Assembly: GCA_025359185.1 (NCBI GenBank)
Contig: JANYHF010000123.1
Span: 1 to 58,775 of the forward strand
Length of the DNA: 58,775 bases
Source: Hyphomicrobiaceae bacterium
GTDB lineage: Bacteria; Pseudomonadota; Alphaproteobacteria; Rhizobiales; Hyphomicrobiaceae
Direction of reading: 5' to 3'
Part shown: one piece after another, positions 29,764 through 38,367 of the stretch
Layout of the letters: the number at the start of each line of letters is the position of its first letter
Numbering within the stretch: the stretch's first letter is position 1
Position numbers and translations under genes: made by a program
The notes under the pieces: model-generated
What the model saw: only the letters and a program-made list of their open reading frames with translations
Told to the model about the DNA's origin: nothing
Database searches by the model: none

Positions 29764-30750
29764 TCAGGTCTCCTTGGTAATGCGGGTGAAATCGATCCGT
29801 TGCCAGAACACCAGCAGGCAAAGCCCGGCGAAGATGCCAACGAGTGTCAGCACGTCGCGCAGTTTTTCGTAGAGGACCGGGCCGATGGCCATGCCGTTAT
29901 AGGTATCCTTGATGCCGGTAAGAGCGAAGGTCAGGCGCTCGAAATGCTTGGCCGGAGAGGCTTCCTCAATGGCGTTGCGCAAGGTTTCGTAGGTAGCGAA
30001 GGTGGCGAGGATCTCGCGCTCCTGCGGCTTGGCGATTCCGAGCTTGTGGAACACGCCGCCCGCTATCTGATTGTCTGGGTCCATCGTGTCACCGATCTGC
30101 GGCAGCACCAGAACGAGGGTCAGCCAGATGGCGAAAGCATAGAGCAGTGCGTGCGGTAGGCGGGTCAGGTGCAGGGCGAGGTAGAGCCCGAGCAGGAAAA
30201 AGCTGCCCGCATAGGCCGTGGCGGCGAGGAACGGCAGAAATACGCGAAGGCACTCGTGGGCCGACAGCGACACGCCGGCCACCAGGACGATGCCGATCGT
30301 TCCTGCAAGGAACGCCACGGCGAGGCTAACGGCGATCAGCACGAGGTTGCCGCCGATCTTGCCGGCAAGAAATGTTGCTTGGCCGATTGGCCGTGTCATG
30401 ACCAGAGCCAGCGTGTTGCGCCCTCGCTCGATGGCGGCGGCCCGGTAGCCAAGGACGATGCCGAGCACGGCGCCGATAATTTCGATCTGTTCGATGAAAC
30501 CGCGCAGCAGCTTCAGAGGGAAGAATGCAGGCGGCGGGAGGTCAGCGGGGGACTGGCCAAGCGCGATGAGCTGGTCGCGGCCCTCATTGTAGGCGGCGAC
30601 TTGCACATGCATGGCGATGCCCGATACTGCGAGCGCCACCATGGCGGCCAGAAGCAGGAACCCCGCAACGGCGACAATGATATGTGTGCGGATTGCGTCG
30701 TGAATTTCCTTAAACGCGATGGCTTTGATCTGCGGGAACGTCTCAATCAC
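29764..30750 (-). CDS. ABC-2 type transporter permease (second)
   Basis: 328 residues, about six transmembrane helices with a large loop after the first (about 45-80), typical of ABC-2/NosY-like permeases. The N-terminal helix follows an amphipathic KEIHDAIRTH segment. GTG 30750 is chosen as start because AGGAG lies eight bases upstream; the ATG at 30771 lacks a ribosome site. It overlaps the first permease by 8 bp, which points to coupled synthesis of the two halves. With the ATPase it should form a membrane exporter or extractor of unknown substrate. Confidence 0.87.
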   Translation of the reverse strand: MIETFPQIKAIAFKEIHDAIRTHIIVAVAGFLLLAAMVALAVSGIAMHVQVAAYNEGRDQLIALGQSPADLPPPAFFPLKLLRGFIEQIEIIGAVLGIVLGYRAAAIERGRNTLALVMTRPIGQATFLAGKIGGNLVLIAVSLAVAFLAGTIGIVLVAGVSLSAHECLRVFLPFLAATAYAGSFFLLGLYLALHLTRLPHALLYAFAIWLTLVLVLPQIGDTMDPDNQIAGGVFHKLGIAKPQEREILATFATYETLRNAIEEASPAKHFERLTFALTGIKDTYNGMAIGPVLYEKLRDVLTLVGIFAGLCLLVFWQRIDFTRITKET

Positions 30751-31675
30751 GGAATTCGCTCCTACTGGCATCGAAGCGGGTGATGGCAAGGATGCTCGCC
30801 GCCGCCAGCACCACGACCGCCATGCAGAGGGTGGTCAGCGCGGCGCCAAAACTTTGATGCGGCAGGTTGTCGGGTGCCAACTGCAACAGTTCAGAAGAGA
30901 GCGAACGGTAGGCTTCGGCCAGCGACAAGGGTCCAAGCACGGCGCTTGTTACGGCAAAGAAAGTCCCCTCCGGTAACGCCGCAGTGGCGCTCAAGGGATT
31001 GAGTGCGGCCATCGGCGAGATGTTGGCAGTGATCTGGGGTACAATGAAGGTGATCGTCAGCCAGATGGTGACTGGCACCAGCAGGGCGAGCGATTCCGAA
31101 CGGCAATAGGTGGCGCAAACGAGACCGAGACATCCGAAGGCGAGCATGTACAGCGCCGACGCCACATAGAAAGCGGCGAGCCTGGCCCACAGGGCAGGTG
31201 TCATCAGGAGATCAGGCAGGATTAGCAGCGTCACGGCGTTGACGACAGCCGCGAACACCGTCAGCCCAAGGATTGCCGCCGCGATGGCGCCGAGCTTGCC
31301 CACTGCCAGAGCCGTCCGTGTCACCGGCCGCGAGGCGATCAGTGGGAGCACTCCGCTCTTACGGTCGGTCGCGATGACGAGGTGCCCAAAGACGATAGCC
31401 GCGAGCGCGCCGAGCAGGGCGACATAGATGGACATATTGCGCAACAGCGCCAGCGCCGAGGTTTCGTTCAGCGGATTGGCAGGCACCACCTGGCCATGCG
31501 CCTTCATAGAGACTACAGCCGCGGCAAAGATCAGTTCGACCGTGCGCGTCGCCGACCAACCGAGATAGGCCGCCACCAGCACCATGGCCAGGAACAGCAG
31601 GGTGAGCAGCAGCACCGTCGAGTCGCGCAACGCCGTGCGCAGTGCCGCCGTCATGACGTGGGCTGCCGAAGCCAT
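30743..31675 (-). CDS. ABC-2 type transporter permease (first)
   Basis: 310 residues, about six transmembrane helices. It begins with the cytoplasmic amphipathic helix TAALRTALRDSTV and a first membrane helix, as in ABC-2 permeases. The cytoplasmic DRKSGVLPLIASRPVTR segment resembles the coupling region seen in NosY-like proteins. The start lies one base after the ATPase stop. It is partnered with the second permease by an 8-bp overlap. Confidence 0.87.
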   Translation of the reverse strand: MASAAHVMTAALRTALRDSTVLLLTLLFLAMVLVAAYLGWSATRTVELIFAAAVVSMKAHGQVVPANPLNETSALALLRNMSIYVALLGALAAIVFGHLVIATDRKSGVLPLIASRPVTRTALAVGKLGAIAAAILGLTVFAAVVNAVTLLILPDLLMTPALWARLAAFYVASALYMLAFGCLGLVCATYCRSESLALLVPVTIWLTITFIVPQITANISPMAALNPLSATAALPEGTFFAVTSAVLGPLSLAEAYRSLSSELLQLAPDNLPHQSFGAALTTLCMAVVVLAAASILAITRFDASRSEFRD

Positions 31676-31676
31676 C

Positions 31677-32411
31677 TCAAGCCACCTGCTTTGGTGTCAG
31701 CGACAGATAGAGCGCTTCTAGGGCCGCATCGTCGCTAAAGCGCTTCATTACCCCAGAGATACTATCCTGGTACGCCAGTTCGCCATGATTGAGCACGGCA
31801 ATGGATGTGCACGTCTTGGCGACTTCGCTGATCAAATGCGTGTTCATGAAGATGGTGGTGCCGAATTCCCTATTCAACCGGACAATCAGATCACGCAGTG
31901 TTTTGATGCCGAGCGGATCGAGACCCGAAGTTGGCTCATCGAGGAAGAGAACCTCGGGCCGGTGCAAGATGGCCTGAGCGAGACCGATACGCTGGCGCTG
32001 GCCCTTCGACAGCGTGCCGACGAGGCGTGGCCCCAGTTCCTCGCAGTTGAGAAAGTTCAGCGTTTCCCGAATGCGAGCCGCCGGTTCAGGGACATTGGAG
32101 AGTTTTGCAAAGAAGGTCAGATTGTCCGCCGACGACATTGTATCGTAGAGCCGCACGTTCTCTGGCACGTAGCCGATATGCGCCCGCACGCCAAAACTGT
32201 CGCCGATGACGTCCTTGCCGCAGACGCTGGCGCTACCCGAAGACGGCGCCAGCAACGTGGTGAGTATGTGGATCGTCGTCGTCTTACCCGCGCCATTGTG
32301 GCCGAGAAACCCGAACACCTCACCCTTGGCGACCTCCAGAGTGAGGTTACTCAAGGCCGTCTGCGGGCCATAGCGCTTGGTCAGTTTGTCCGTGCGGATG
32401 GCAGCTGGCAT
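31677..32411 (-). CDS. ABC transporter ATP-binding protein
   Basis: 244 residues of an ABC ATPase. Walker A GHNGAGKTT is at about 37-45, the signature LSKGQRQRIGLA follows, and Walker B is VLFLDEPTSGLDP. A C-terminal extension includes the EVAKTCTSIAVLNHG switch. The closest resemblance is to NosF and other ABC-2 exporter ATPases. ATG 32411 has GGGAG about seven bases upstream and is preferred over the ORF start at 32432. It heads a tight run with two permeases. Confidence 0.92.
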   Translation of the reverse strand: MPAAIRTDKLTKRYGPQTALSNLTLEVAKGEVFGFLGHNGAGKTTTIHILTTLLAPSSGSASVCGKDVIGDSFGVRAHIGYVPENVRLYDTMSSADNLTFFAKLSNVPEPAARIRETLNFLNCEELGPRLVGTLSKGQRQRIGLAQAILHRPEVLFLDEPTSGLDPLGIKTLRDLIVRLNREFGTTIFMNTHLISEVAKTCTSIAVLNHGELAYQDSISGVMKRFSDDAALEALYLSLTPKQVA

Positions 32412-32439
32412 TTGACGGCTCCCTGCAGACAAAATCAGT

Positions 32440-33000
32440 TTACGTGGTTTTGTCGATTACGATCAGCAGAGCATTGAGCGCATCCGTACTCTTGCCAGCG
32501 GTTGAATTGGCGGCGCGCACCGTCTTCAAGGCAGTGTCAATCGCTTTGTCGACCACGTTCCATTTATCGAGATTGGCGGCCTTGAGCGCCTTGGCGGACT
32601 TGTCCCAGGCCTTCTCCAGATCCTTGATCCGGGTCTTGGCCCCACCGAGATCGCCTGCCTTCACAATCACCAGCGTATCAGCCGCGATCTCCCGAAACGG
32701 CTTCAGGTCGCCGAGCGCGGCGGCCGATGTTGGTGCACCCATAGCGGGAGCCGCCCCGATTTTGGCCAAGGCCTCCATGACGGCTTTGTTGCAAGTCGCA
32801 TCATCGTCCTTCTTCATTGCCGCTGCGCCTGCCACGCCGGCCGCGTCGAGGGTCGCCTTGGCCTCGGGCGTCAGATTGGGCGAGGCCATGGCGGTTTCGA
32901 GGGTGGTGAGGTCGCTCTCGCAGTCGGCGCGGGCAACGCTCATGCCGGATAGTCCAAGCGCGGCCGAAAGGGCGATCATCTTGATGATGTGCGGAGACAT
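32440..33000 (-). CDS. small exported helical protein of unknown function
   Basis: 186 residues with a signal peptide (about 1-25, ending SVARA). The mature protein is helical and rich in Ala, Lys and Asp, with two cysteines (residues 27 and 70, in ADCESD and ATCNKA) that could form a disulfide. The second half (about 105-165) looks like repeated helical hairpins. I do not recognise a family. It lies 28 bp before the ABC ATPase and 51 bp after the COG4705 gene, so it is probably the periplasmic component of this system. Confidence 0.75.
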   Translation of the reverse strand: MSPHIIKMIALSAALGLSGMSVARADCESDLTTLETAMASPNLTPEAKATLDAAGVAGAAAMKKDDDATCNKAVMEALAKIGAAPAMGAPTSAAALGDLKPFREIAADTLVIVKAGDLGGAKTRIKDLEKAWDKSAKALKAANLDKWNVVDKAIDTALKTVRAANSTAGKSTDALNALLIVIDKTT

Positions 33001-33051
33001 AGAAGTATCCTTTTGAGGAGTGAATGGGAGATCAGATCTGTGCAGACGGTA

Positions 33052-33843
33052 TCAGGCCGCCTCAGTGGCACCGCTCACAGTGCGGTCGATCCGGGTGACG
33101 GCGAGGAAGACCACCAGCAGGGAGATGGCAGCCAGGAACACGAAGCTGGTGTTGATGGTGCCCCAGCCGAGGCCACCAGCGAGGTGCGGCTTGGCGAAGT
33201 AGTCGCCCAGTGACGCGCCAAGCGGGCGGGTAAGGATGTAGGCGACCCAGAAGCAGAAGATGGCGTCAAGCTTGAGCAGATAGAAGGCTGCCGCCACGGT
33301 ACCGATCATCGCCGCAAAGATGATCGCGGAGGGCCCATAGCCGAAGTTGAGCGTCTCAGCCATCAGGTCACCGGCCGAGGTGCCGAGCGCGAAGGTGAAG
33401 AGGATGGCGGCCCAGTAGAACAGCTCGCGCCTTGTCGTGAAGATCGTATGAATAGAGAGTGTCCGTTCGCTGGCGTACCAGGCGGCGAACACACAGGCGA
33501 GGATGATGCTGAAGGCGATGCTGGTAATGACCAGGCTGATGCCAAGCCCATCCACCAGCAGGTCGGAGATCAGTGTACCCACGACACTGATCAGCACGAC
33601 TTCCAGCCAGTAGGGTACTGGATTGTAGCGCTTGGTGCTGACCTGCCAGAGCAATGCAACGATACAGACAGCGCTCATCACCCAAGATGTTATGGTCAAA
33701 CCGAGACCGAGCCGCGTCGACAGAAGATCCCCCGCAGTTTCGCCCACCGTTGTGGCCAGAACCTTGATAATCCAGAAGAAAATGGTGACCTCGGGAACCT
33801 TGTTCCAAAGCCTGGCCCCTAGAGACGTATCGGTTCGACTCAT
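33052..33843 (-). CDS. COG4705 family integral membrane protein with fourfold internal motif
   Basis: 263 residues, about eight hydrophobic helices, of a conserved uncharacterised family. A motif G-x4-D followed by a hydrophobic or aromatic residue recurs four times: GETAGDL (34-40), GTLISDL (89-95), GTSAGDL (154-160) and GASLGDY (209-215). The aspartates are 55, 65 and 55 residues apart, so the protein looks like a twofold repeat of paired hairpins. Acidic residues in membrane hairpins suggest ion or metal passage, but no substrate is known. ATG 33843 is chosen over a 12-residue longer frame. It lies 59 bp after the histidine kinase gene. Confidence 0.88.
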   Translation of the reverse strand: MSRTDTSLGARLWNKVPEVTIFFWIIKVLATTVGETAGDLLSTRLGLGLTITSWVMSAVCIVALLWQVSTKRYNPVPYWLEVVLISVVGTLISDLLVDGLGISLVITSIAFSIILACVFAAWYASERTLSIHTIFTTRRELFYWAAILFTFALGTSAGDLMAETLNFGYGPSAIIFAAMIGTVAAAFYLLKLDAIFCFWVAYILTRPLGASLGDYFAKPHLAGGLGWGTINTSFVFLAAISLLVVFLAVTRIDRTVSGATEAA

Positions 33844-33902
33844 GTCATGGCTCCATCTGCGGGTTTCGCGGAGCAACATGCCTGAGCAGAATTAGGTGTG
33901 AA

Positions 33903-35231
33903 TTAGCGACCGGTGACGATTGTGTGGCGCGCGAATGTGACGCGGGCGGTCAAACCTGGACTGTCTGTCCGGTTGGCAAGCGTGATGCTGGCGCCATGAC
34001 GCTCCGCGATACGTGCGACGATCGACAGGCCGAGGCCGCTGCCTTCGGTACTGGCGTCAGCGGCGCGATGAAAGGGCTGGAACACCAGATCGAGCTGGTC
34101 CTTGGCGATGCCCGGGCCGGTGTCACGGATTTCGAGAACCGTACCATGCGCGTCATCGATCACGGCAATATCGATGATGCCTCCGTCGGGGCTGTAGCGG
34201 CAGGCATTCTCCATCAGATTGGCAACGAGGATTTGTAAATCATCGGCGTCGCCGGTCACGATGGCGGGGTCTGACCGCACCAGGCCCAGGTCCTGGTGCC
34301 GGTTATCGGCCAGCGGCAGCAGGTCGGCAATGGCTGATCTTGTGAGTTCCGTGAGGTTGACCGGGGCCGCCTGCGAGGTGATTTCGTCCGCATTGTAGCG
34401 CGCCAGACGCAGCAGTTGCCGTGACAGCTGGGTCGCCCGCCGCACACCACGCTCCAGGTCTTCGATGCGCGCGTCCGCCTCAGCACCACCCGCCACCTTG
34501 CGCAGATTGCCGATTTGCAAGTTCAGCGCAGCCAGCGGCGTGCGCAGCTCGTGCGCGGCATCGGACACAAAGCGCTTTTGCGCCGCGAGGGTCTCTTGCA
34601 ACCGCCCCAGCAGCTCGTTCACCGACATGACGAGTGGCGCCACCTCGGATGGCAGGCCCGCGACAGGAATCGGCGTTTTGTCGTTCGAGGACCTCACCGC
34701 CAGGGATTTCGCCAGCGTATCCAGGCGGCCAAAGACGATATTGACGAGAATGCTCAACAGCAGCCACGACAGCGGGATTGTCGCCGCAATCGGAATTAGG
34801 GACCGCCATACGGCTTCATTGACCAGCTCTTCGCGCACGACGGTTTGCTGGGAGACCTGAACCGTGCGCGCCGGCCCGGCCAATGTGTAGGTGCGCCAGC
34901 CGCCCTCATCCGTTTTGGTATCGGAAAAGCCTGAAACAGTGCCACGAGGAATTTGCGCTACGGCCGGCGACTGCTTGATGGCAGGCCCGCTGGAGGTCCA
35001 AATTTGAATGGCGAAATCGTCCTCAGCATCATGCGGCGTCGCATCGGCCGCCGGTGCGCCGTAGCCCGGAATGCCTTCCCCGATGTTGAGCGCGATCTGC
35101 CGGAGCTGGTGATCAAAAAAGCCATTGTTTTCGTCCATGGCGATCCAATAGGACGAAACCGCAACGATGATGCCGACGCCGGTCAGCAGGGCCAGCAGCC
35201 ACACCCAAAGCTGGGTTCTCAGCGATGTCAT
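33903..35231 (-). CDS. two-component sensor histidine kinase
   Basis: 442 residues in the QseC/PmrB-like layout. Transmembrane helices lie at about 9-29 and 146-166, enclosing a periplasmic sensor of some 115 residues with several acidic residues. A HAMP-like linker, HisKA with H227 (FVSDAAHELRTPLAAL) and an ATPase domain with DTGPGIAKD and GSGLGLSIVARI follow. Its start overlaps the response-regulator stop by four bases (ATGA). It probably controls the downstream membrane and ABC genes. Confidence 0.94.
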   Translation of the reverse strand: MTSLRTQLWVWLLALLTGVGIIVAVSSYWIAMDENNGFFDHQLRQIALNIGEGIPGYGAPAADATPHDAEDDFAIQIWTSSGPAIKQSPAVAQIPRGTVSGFSDTKTDEGGWRTYTLAGPARTVQVSQQTVVREELVNEAVWRSLIPIAATIPLSWLLLSILVNIVFGRLDTLAKSLAVRSSNDKTPIPVAGLPSEVAPLVMSVNELLGRLQETLAAQKRFVSDAAHELRTPLAALNLQIGNLRKVAGGAEADARIEDLERGVRRATQLSRQLLRLARYNADEITSQAAPVNLTELTRSAIADLLPLADNRHQDLGLVRSDPAIVTGDADDLQILVANLMENACRYSPDGGIIDIAVIDDAHGTVLEIRDTGPGIAKDQLDLVFQPFHRAADASTEGSGLGLSIVARIAERHGASITLANRTDSPGLTARVTFARHTIVTGR

Positions 35232-35893
35232 CGATCCCGGCCCTCGACCATCCAGCCTGCTCCGCGCACATTGCGAATGACAGCTTTGCCCAGTTTCTTG
35301 CGAATGCTGTGGATCAGCACGTCAACGGCGTTGCTCTCGACTTCTTCGCCCCAGGCATAGATCCGGTCTTCGATCTGTGTGCGCGAGAACAAGGTACCGG
35401 GCCGTTCCAGCAGCGCCTGCAACAATGCGAATTCACGCGCCGGCAACACCACGGTCGCGCCCTCGGCCGTCGCTTCGTGGCTGGCGAGATCGATCTGCAC
35501 CTGCCCGTTGCCCAAGATCGAGACGGCATGACCGCGCTGACGCCGGACGACCGCCCTGATCCGGGCCAAAAGCTCACTGATCTCGAACGGTTTGACCAGA
35601 TAGTCATCAGCACCGAGATCAAGCCCATCGACGCGGTCCGCCGTGCCGTCGCGCGCCGTGATCACGAGCAAAGGCGTCGTGTTGCCGCTCTTTCGGAGGG
35701 AGCGCAGCAGATCAAGGCCCGAAATCCTCGGCAGGCCCAGATCGAGGAGGATTAGCGCGTGCCCGCCAGCCGCAATCGCCAGTTCGCCGTCGGGGCCATC
35801 CCGCAACCAATCGACGGACATGCCCGCATCGCCGAGGGCTTCGGTGAGGCTGTCGCCAAACATCGGGTCATCTTCGATAAGCAGAATGCGCAT
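35228..35893 (-). CDS. OmpR family DNA-binding response regulator
   Basis: 221 residues. The receiver domain has the acidic pocket EDD (7-9), phospho-acceptor D51 (LLDLGLPRISG) and the conserved K in DYLVKPF. A winged-helix DNA-binding domain (about 130-215) ends in IRNVRGAGWMV. It is the first gene of a seven-gene minus-strand cluster and is coupled to its kinase. The 138-bp gap to the divergent aldolase gene must hold promoters in both directions. Confidence 0.95.
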   Translation of the reverse strand: MRILLIEDDPMFGDSLTEALGDAGMSVDWLRDGPDGELAIAAGGHALILLDLGLPRISGLDLLRSLRKSGNTTPLLVITARDGTADRVDGLDLGADDYLVKPFEISELLARIRAVVRRQRGHAVSILGNGQVQIDLASHEATAEGATVVLPAREFALLQALLERPGTLFSRTQIEDRIYAWGEEVESNAVDVLIHSIRKKLGKAVIRNVRGAGWMVEGRDR

Positions 35894-36031
35894 GAGCGGA
35901 CCGGGTTGGAGGGATCGGCGTCGCGGCCGCGCTGGGCAGAGTCGAGCTGCCTTTACGCCAGTATGGCCAGATGCGCACATTGACAAAAGGCCATGAGTGG
36001 CACAATTGCCTTTTACTGAAAGGGAGCTTCC

Positions 36032-37087
36032 ATGCATGAGGCGCGGACGATCAGGGACGTGCCCGGTGCGATGGAGTTTCTCCATCTGTCAGCCAAGGCC
36101 GGTCAGGACGCGGCATTGGTGCAGGGGCCGGGCGGCAACACGTCGATCAAGCAGGATGGCATCCTCTGGGTGAAGGCTTCAGGCACGCAGCTTGCCGATG
36201 CGCTGACGGCAGATATTTTCCTGCCCGTTCGTCTGGCGCCCCTGTTGCAGGCCTTGGACCGCCATGACCCGGCCTGCGAGACCTCTGCCGATTTTGTCGT
36301 TGCCGGGCTCAATCCCCGTGCCTTGCGTCCCTCCATCGAAACCACGCTGCACGCGCTTCTGCCGCAGCGCGTGGTGGTGCATGTGCATTGCGTCGAGACG
36401 CTGTCTTGGGCCTGCCGTGAGGATGGCGAGGCGCGGTTGAGCGAGCGGTTGAAGGGGCTCAACTGGGCGTTCGTGCCCTATGCGCGGCCGGGGCTGCCGT
36501 TGAGCCAGGCGATGGCCGCACGCCTGTCGCCAGTGCCTTCGGTGGTCGTGCTGGGCAATCACGGGCTGGTGGTGGCGGGCGATACGGTCGATGCGGCGGC
36601 AAAATTATTGACGGACGTGCAGCGGCGGCTGCGGCGGCCGGAGGCGCATGCGGGATCTGCCAATTGGGCGCGGCTTGATTTGGTTGCAGAGGCGACGGGT
36701 TATCAGGCTGTCGCCGATCCGCTGGTGCACGCGCTGGCTCTCGATCCGTTCCGGCTGCAGGCGGTGGCACAGGGCTCGCTTTACCCCGATCACGTCATTT
36801 TTCTGGGACCGGCGGTCCTGACCTTGCAACCGGATGAAAGCCTCAAATTGCTGCTGGCGCGCAATGACCGGCCCATTGCGCCGCTGATTCTCGTGGCTGG
36901 GGCAGGGGCGCTACTGCCACGCACAGCGACACCGTCGGCTAAAGCCATGGCGCGCTGCCTCGCCGATGTGATGGCGCGGCTGCGGCCTGGCGAGCCGTTG
37001 CGCCATCTGACAGCCACCGATGAGTACGCGCTGTTGAACTGGGACGCCGAGAAATACCGTCAGGCTTTGAGTAAGGCGCGGGCATGA
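36032..37087 (+). CDS. class II aldolase/adducin family protein
   Basis: 351 residues. The class II aldolase zinc site is visible: E103 (SIETTLHALL), H117 and H119 (VHVHCVETL) and H177 (GNHGLVV). Such enzymes cleave fuculose, rhamnulose, ribulose or similar sugar phosphates, or decarboxylate related acids. It is longer than FucA (about 215 residues), with an additional C-terminal part as in bacterial fusions that work with FGGY kinases. AAGGGAG precedes ATG 36032. Its stop overlaps the start of the kinase gene (ATGA), making a coupled catabolic operon. Confidence 0.88.
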   Translation: MHEARTIRDVPGAMEFLHLSAKAGQDAALVQGPGGNTSIKQDGILWVKASGTQLADALTADIFLPVRLAPLLQALDRHDPACETSADFVVAGLNPRALRPSIETTLHALLPQRVVVHVHCVETLSWACREDGEARLSERLKGLNWAFVPYARPGLPLSQAMAARLSPVPSVVVLGNHGLVVAGDTVDAAAKLLTDVQRRLRRPEAHAGSANWARLDLVAEATGYQAVADPLVHALALDPFRLQAVAQGSLYPDHVIFLGPAVLTLQPDESLKLLLARNDRPIAPLILVAGAGALLPRTATPSAKAMARCLADVMARLRPGEPLRHLTATDEYALLNWDAEKYRQALSKARA

Positions 37088-38367
37088 GCATGGCGGACCG
37101 GCTGGCAGTCGGCATTGATATCGGCACGTCCGGGGTGCGGGTGGCGGCGCTGGATTGGGTTGGCGATGTCGTCGCACAATCGGCTGTGGCAACACCGGCG
37201 CCGGACCGCGTTGGCGGATCAATCACGCAGGATGCGACGGTCTGGTGGCGCGGTGTCGAGGCGGCCTTGCGGGACTTACGTACATGCATCGATTTCGCGC
37301 GCGTTGGTGCCGTTGCGGTCGACGGCACGTCGGGCACGTAGGTTGCCATTGATGCGGCTGGCCGTCCCCTGGCACCCGCGCGACTCTATAATGATCCGTG
37401 CAGATATCAATTTGCCGGGATGATCAGTCAGCACGCGCCTGTCGAAAGCGCAGCCCACGGCGCATCTTCGGCGCTCGGGCGGGCCTTGGAGATGCAGGCG
37501 CTCCGCCCCCACCGCATTGTGCACCAGGCCGATTGGATCGCGGGCCACCTCTCGGGCCGCTTTGATGTCAGCGACGAAAATAATGCTCTGAAAACTGGCT
37601 ATGATCCCGTTGCGCGGGCTTGGCCGGGCTGGATTGCGGCGACGGGTATGGATGTGAGAATGCTGCCAGATGTGGTCGCCGCAGGTGCTGTGACCGGGCA
37701 GTGCACGACGGCGGCGGCGCAAGCGCTGGGATTGCCAAGCAATGCGCTGATGGTTGCGGGGACTACAGATGGTTGCGCGGCGTTTCTGGCTACAGGCGCG
37801 GACAAGCCAGGTGATGGTGTGACGTCCCTGGGGTCGACCCTGGTGCTCAAACTCCTGTCGAACACGCCGATGTTTGCGCCGCAATTTGGCATCTACTCAC
37901 ATCGGATTGGGCACGTGTGGCTGGTGGGCGGCGCGTCCAATACGGGCGGCACGGCGCTGCTCCAGCATTTTACGGCGGCACAGATGAAAGCACTTGAGCC
38001 GCGCCTGATAGCGGAGCGCGAACTGAGTTTGGGCTATTATCCCTTGCCCGGTATTGGCGAACGGTTCCCTATCAACGATCCTGCTCTCGTGACGCGGGTG
38101 ACGCCACGGCCCGGCGATGATGCGGAGTTCCTGCAAGGCCTGCTCGAAGGCATCGCAGCCGTCGAGGCGCTCGGCTATCAGCGGCTGGCCGAAATCGGCG
38201 GGCCGAAGCTGATCAGCCTGCGCGCGGTCGGTGGCGGCGCGGCCAACGCGGCCTGGACGCAAATCCGCCAACGCAAGCTCTGCGTGCCGTTCTTGCGAGC
38301 CCGGAGCGATGCCGCTGCGGCGGGCGTGGCGCGGCTGGCCCTGAAAGCCATGACAGGTGCCGCATGA
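37084..38367 (+). pseudogene. FGGY family carbohydrate kinase interrupted by an amber codon
   Basis: The frame from ATG 37084 reads an FGGY kinase of the xylulokinase type: the N-terminal phosphate loop GIDIGTSGVR and VDGTSGT, then a TAG at 37339-37341, then continuing in the same frame VAIDAAGRPLAPARLYND and the rest of the kinase to 38367. The substrate-binding and C-terminal ATP domains (DGCAAFLATGAD, GGASNTGGTALLQ, GGGAANAAWTQIR) are intact. The total of 428 codons is normal for the family. So a single nonsense change, or a sequencing error, is present. The break lies in the first domain, and the tail alone should be inactive. The flanking ATGA overlaps are undisturbed. Confidence 0.85.

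Noticed and set aside
35980-36008. A TTGACA element before the aldolase gene
   Set aside because: No acceptable -10 element is found at 16-18 bases, so the promoter call is not supported.
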